Positions 7,400 through 9,873 of a stretch of DNA of 9,873 nt are shown here, piece by piece. A program made the translations under genes and the position numbers. The stretch is from Lachnospiraceae bacterium (GTDB lineage: Bacteria > Bacillota > Clostridia > Lachnospirales > Lachnospiraceae): assembly GCA_900763175.1 (NCBI GenBank), contig CAAFJI010000049.1, positions 1-9,873 on the forward strand. The letters are read 5' to 3'. Positions within the stretch are counted from its first letter, which is position 1; each line of letters begins with the position of its first letter. The notes beneath the pieces were generated by a model. The model ran no database searches and had not been told where the DNA came from. It saw only the letters and a list, made by a program, of their open reading frames with translations.

Positions 7400-7819
7400 A
7401 TGAGACAGGCAGTAACAACAATGCAGTATGTATTTGCAGGAATAGGAGGCTTTATGGGTTGGTTTCTTGGAGGACTGGATGGTTTTCTGTATGCACTCCT
7501 TATGTTCGTAGTCATCGATTATGCCACCGGGCTTATGGCAGCATTCGTACAGAAAAAGGTATCCAGCGAGGTTGGTTTTAAAGGCATCTGCAAAAAGGTG
7601 GCAATCTTCTGTCTGGTAGGTATCGGCCATGTGCTTGATACACAGGTCATTCAGAATGGAAGTGTACTCCGCACAGCAGTCATTTTCTTTTACTTATCCA
7701 ATGAGGGAATTTCCATTATTGAGAATGTTGCCCTTATCGGACTTCCGGTTCCAAAGAAGCTGAAAGAGGTATTGGAACAGCTGCATGAAGAAGCAGATGA
7801 GAAAAAGGAGGATGAGTAA
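7400..7819 (+). CDS. Phage holin (Phage_holin_4 / TcdE-like family)
   Basis: This 139-residue membrane protein matches clostridial phage-lysis/toxin-secretion holins in length and motifs. Hydrophobic segments lie at about 9-24, 28-50, 66-84 and 90-112. DYATG (40-44) and FYLSNEGISIIEN (97-109), followed by GLPVPKKLKEVLEQL (114-128), are hallmarks of the family, and a charged tail (HEEADEKKEDE) faces the cytoplasm. Holins collect in the inner membrane and open it at a set time so that the endolysin reaches the wall. The start is the ATG at 7400, preceded by GAAAGG and AGG 8-12 bases upstream. An in-frame ATG at 7271 is rejected because the extension would overlap the GH18 gene and cross the terminator. 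The gene is directly followed by the endolysin, the classic lysis pair. Confidence 0.92.
   Translation: MRQAVTTMQYVFAGIGGFMGWFLGGLDGFLYALLMFVVIDYATGLMAAFVQKKVSSEVGFKGICKKVAIFCLVGIGHVLDTQVIQNGSVLRTAVIFFYLSNEGISIIENVALIGLPVPKKLKEVLEQLHEEADEKKEDE
7805..7811 (+). promoter_or_regulatory. Ribosome binding site deciding the endolysin start
   Basis: AAGGAGG lies inside the holin's last codons, 9 bases before the ATG at 7821. The in-frame ATG at 7812 abuts the motif and cannot use it; the ATG at 7785 lies upstream of it. Confidence 0.85.
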
Positions 7820-7820
7820 C

Positions 7821-9308
7821 ATGGCAGTAAAGGTATGTCTGGACGCAGGGCATTATGGTAAATACAACCGCAGTCCTGCGGTTTCGTCTTATTATGAGTC
7901 GGACATGACTTGGAAACTCCATAATTATCTTAAGAAGGAGTTGGAGTCATTTGGTATCGTTGTGGTAACCACAAGGACAAATCAGAATACGGACAGAGCA
8001 TTGTATGAAAGAGGTGCGGCTTCCAAGGGCTGTAACCTCTTTATTTCTGTCCATTCCAACGCTGTGGGCAATGGTGTAAACGAAAATGTGGATTATCCGG
8101 TGGCATATGTCCTTTTAAATGGAAGCAGCACGGATATTGGTCTGAAGCTGGCAAAGGTTGTGGAAGCAGTGATGGGGACTGCCCAGAGTGGAAGAACCGC
8201 AACACGTCAGGGGACAAACGGAGAATACTATGGTGTGCTTCGTGGTGCGAATGCAGTAGGAACACCGGGTATTATTCTGGAGCATTCATTCCATACAAAC
8301 ACCAGAGCAACAAAATGGCTTTCTATTGACAGTAATTTGCAGAAACTTGCCAAAGCGGAAGCAGAATGTATTGCTTCCTATTATGGAGTAAAGAAAAAGG
8401 GAGAAAACACATTTACAGAGATTATGGGTAACGCAGTGGCAACGATGGAGCAGATGACAGCTTATATTAAAGCAAAGAATCCTGATGTTGCACAGTCGGT
8501 TATCGACATGATTCCGCTTTACCTTTCGGAAGGAAAGGCAGAGGGTGTCCGTGGTGATATTGCATTTGCACAGTCTTGTCTGGAAACAGGTAATTTTGGA
8601 TTCTTTGGTTCTGCAGTTACGCTCGACCAGAACAACTTCTGTGGCATGGGAGTGACTTCCAATGGAATGAGAGGAAACTCCTTTGATACACCACAGCTTG
8701 GTATCAGGGCGCAGGTGCAGCATTTGAAAGCCTATGCTTCCACAGTGGATTTGAAGAATGAATGCGTTGATCCACGATTTAAGTATGTCACAAGAGGCTG
8801 TGCGGAATATGTGGAGTGGCTTGGACAGAAAGAAAATCCAGACGGAAGGGGATGGGCAGCAGGAGCCGGATATGGTGCAAAGATTATTACAATCTTAAAT
8901 GCCATGATTGGAATTAAGAACGAGACAGCAGAAGCGGAAGAAGTCTGGTATCGTGTGCGTAAGACATGGACAGATGCTGCCACACAGAAGGGTGCATTCC
9001 ACAGTTTGGAAAATGCCAAGAGGTGTGCGGATGAAAATGAGGGATATTCCGTATTTGATGAATCCGGTAAAGTGATTTATTCCAATGATACATTTACACC
9101 GTATCTTGTGAGAGTATCCATCGAAGATTTGAACATCCGCAGGGGGCCGGGAACAGACTACGATAAAACAGGTAAGTACACGGGAAAAGGTGCTTTCACT
9201 ATTGTGGAAGAAGCAGAAGGCAAGGGTGCGAGCCTTTGGGGGCTTCTGAAATCTTATCAGAAAAATCGTGACGGATGGATTTCGCTGGATTATACCGAGA
9301 GGGTTTAA
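7821..9308 (+). CDS. Endolysin: N-acetylmuramoyl-L-alanine amidase (Amidase_3) with glucosaminidase and SH3 domains
   Basis: This 495-residue modular lysin starts 1 base after the holin stop. Residues 1-190 are an Amidase_3 domain, a zinc enzyme that cleaves the bond between N-acetylmuramic acid and L-Ala of peptidoglycan. His11 (DAGHYG), Glu26 and His78 (SVHSN) fit the metal ligands, and Glu154 (IILEHSFHTN) the catalytic Glu. Residues about 195-365 are a glucosaminidase (GH73-like) domain with the likely catalytic Glu255 in AQSCLETGNFG and a typical NNFCGMG motif. Residues about 375-421 (VWYRVRKTW, LENAKRCADENEGYSVFDESGKVIY) form a short SPOR-like module often found in Firmicute lysins. Residues 428-491 are a bacterial SH3 domain (LNIRRGPGTDYDKTGKY, DGWISL) that probably binds the wall. 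There is no signal peptide, so export relies on the holin. A strong terminator follows 5 bases after the stop. Confidence 0.93.
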   Translation: MAVKVCLDAGHYGKYNRSPAVSSYYESDMTWKLHNYLKKELESFGIVVVTTRTNQNTDRALYERGAASKGCNLFISVHSNAVGNGVNENVDYPVAYVLLNGSSTDIGLKLAKVVEAVMGTAQSGRTATRQGTNGEYYGVLRGANAVGTPGIILEHSFHTNTRATKWLSIDSNLQKLAKAEAECIASYYGVKKKGENTFTEIMGNAVATMEQMTAYIKAKNPDVAQSVIDMIPLYLSEGKAEGVRGDIAFAQSCLETGNFGFFGSAVTLDQNNFCGMGVTSNGMRGNSFDTPQLGIRAQVQHLKAYASTVDLKNECVDPRFKYVTRGCAEYVEWLGQKENPDGRGWAAGAGYGAKIITILNAMIGIKNETAEAEEVWYRVRKTWTDAATQKGAFHSLENAKRCADENEGYSVFDESGKVIYSNDTFTPYLVRVSIEDLNIRRGPGTDYDKTGKYTGKGAFTIVEEAEGKGASLWGLLKSYQKNRDGWISLDYTERV

Positions 9309-9313
9309 AGATA

Positions 9314-9354
9314 AGCCGGACAGAGACAACAGGTTTCTGTCCGGCTGCTTTTTT
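9314..9354 (+). terminator. Intrinsic terminator of the lysis operon
   Basis: An 11-bp perfect stem (AGCCGGACAGA at 9314-9324 with TCTGTCCGGCT at 9336-9346) has an 11-base loop and is followed by GC and six T (9349-9354). It lies 5 bases past the endolysin stop and closes the late transcript. Confidence 0.93.
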
Positions 9355-9417
9355 CGGCTCCTGACAAGTTCGGACAGAGTGAAAAAAGAGTGGGTGGAAA
9401 CCGTAGAATTGCTTGAC

Positions 9418-9447
9418 TTTACAGGGGTTTAGAGTGATTTATATACT
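9418..9447 (+). promoter_or_regulatory. Likely sigma-A promoter for the recombinase-like gene
   Basis: TTTACA (9418-9423) and TATACT (9442-9447) each match the -35/-10 consensus at five of six positions, with an 18-base spacer. Transcription would start near 9454, just ahead of AAAGGAG (9458-9464) and the ATG at 9476. The promoter stands after a strong terminator, so the next gene is a separate unit. An overlapping TTGACT (9413-9418) would need a 23-base spacer. The rest of 9355-9417 shows nothing else recognisable. Confidence 0.7.
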
Positions 9448-9475
9448 ACCAAAAACGAAAGGAGTACTTATTTAT

Positions 9476-9873
9476 ATGGTGATTGCAGGAATGATAAATA
9501 GAGTAGCTTTTTACTGCAGAGTCAACCATCGTGACAGAGACTATGAAAAATATCTGGACGATGTAATGAGGCGGTTGGAAGAAGAATATGGAAAACAGAA
9601 ATGGGGTTTGCAGATATTCTTTGAGGAAGCTTCAGGAGCCGACCCGAACAGAAAAGAATTTAATCGTCTGAAAGCAGAAATCGCAGCAAAGAAGATTGAT
9701 GTGGTGGTTACCATGAGGGCTGCCACGATTGCCCGTAACTGGGGACAGTTTATAGAGTTCATGCTGATTTGCAGTAAGAGAAATGTGGAAGTGGTGTGCA
9801 TTGACAAGGTAGAGGATGCACAGGCCATTTTCCAAAGGATTCAGGAGTTTAAGAAAAGGTTTTTTGAAGGAAG
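9476..9873 (+). CDS. Serine-recombinase-like N-terminal domain protein, catalytic Ser replaced (3' end outside window)
   Basis: The frame is open to the window end, giving 132 codons plus two bases. The start is the ATG 11 bases after AAAGGAG; an ATG at 9491 is further away. The fold signature is that of the resolvase/invertase N-terminal domain: VAFYCRV (10-16), then EEASGADPNRKEFNRLKAEI (50-69), KKIDVVVTM (72-80) and IARNWGQFIEF (85-95 region), ending in NVEVVCID. In active enzymes YCRVS carries the nucleophilic Ser; here position 17 is Asn. In the 'DLSRLxR' motif the aligned residues read RAATIAR, losing the Asp and the first Arg and keeping only the last Arg. Family knowledge says the domain binds and cuts DNA; this copy is probably not catalytic. 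It could be a regulatory partner, a decayed recombinase or the front of a longer protein. Its own promoter sets it apart from the lysis genes. Confidence 0.7.
   Translation, partial: MVIAGMINRVAFYCRVNHRDRDYEKYLDDVMRRLEEEYGKQKWGLQIFFEEASGADPNRKEFNRLKAEIAAKKIDVVVTMRAATIARNWGQFIEFMLICSKRNVEVVCIDKVEDAQAIFQRIQEFKKRFFEG

Noticed and set aside
7785..7820. Upstream ATGs (7785, 7812) for the endolysin
   Set aside because: The AAGGAGG at 7805-7811 lies after the first and touches the second. The ATG at 7821 has the right spacing and yields MAVKVCLDAGH, a typical amidase start.
8286..8723. Long minus-strand open frames, such as 145 codons here and 144 at 8895-9329
   Set aside because: They lie opposite the strongly supported endolysin, have no good ribosome sites and encode no recognisable protein; they are shadows of its codon usage.
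9317..9379. Direct repeat CGGACAGAG (9317-9325 and 9371-9379) as a possible attachment-site core
   Set aside because: It is nine bases long, one copy is part of the terminator stem, and there is no integrase evidence tying it to recombination.
9444..9466. Small inverted repeat TACTACC / GGAGTA that could hide the recombinase ribosome site
   Set aside because: The stem is only six pairs with a bulge, and its left arm lies at or before the predicted transcription start, so it would not be in the mRNA.

Overview
This window looks like the end of the tail region and the lysis module of a siphovirus-type prophage or phage from a Firmicute, most probably a gut Clostridia/Lachnospiraceae-like host. 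The grounds are moderately low GC, strong AGGAGG-type ribosome sites, tightly packed co-directional genes, and the order tape measure, distal tail protein, tail hub, accessory tail proteins, holin, amidase endolysin. The host assignment is inference. All supported genes are on the + strand, and no host housekeeping gene is visible.

Layout. Bases 1-735 hold the 3' end of a tape-measure gene. Next come a Dit-type distal tail protein (750-1523) and an 847-residue tail hub with an N-terminal LamG-like region and a C-terminal carbohydrate-binding-like end (1523-4066). Two small genes follow that share a duplicated domain (4079-4279 and 4282-4863). The last tail gene is an 822-residue protein with a GH18 barrel apparently interrupted by carbohydrate-binding-like modules (4860-7328). 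A strong terminator (7339-7365) separates the tail genes from a holin (7400-7819) and a three-part endolysin (7821-9308), which ends at a second strong terminator (9314-9354). A new promoter (9418-9447) then drives a gene that runs off the end. It resembles a serine-recombinase catalytic domain but lacks the active-site serine.

How the parts work together. The tape measure, Dit and hub build the tail tip. The LamG, CBM-like and GH18 proteins probably recognise and trim cell-surface or capsule glycans during adsorption. After assembly, the holin permeabilises the membrane and the amidase/glucosaminidase cuts peptidoglycan at two bond types. The degenerate recombinase may begin a separate integration or regulatory module.

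The points most worth a second look are: (a) a carbohydrate-binding fold that seems split between the hub and the next small ORF by an in-frame TAG; (b) tandem duplication of that small domain; (c) the discontinuous GH18 barrel; (d) the recombinase-like protein with Ser replaced by Asn; (e) a terminator directly before the holin. I saw no RNA genes, CRISPR arrays, insertion sequences or diversity-generating-retroelement repeats.
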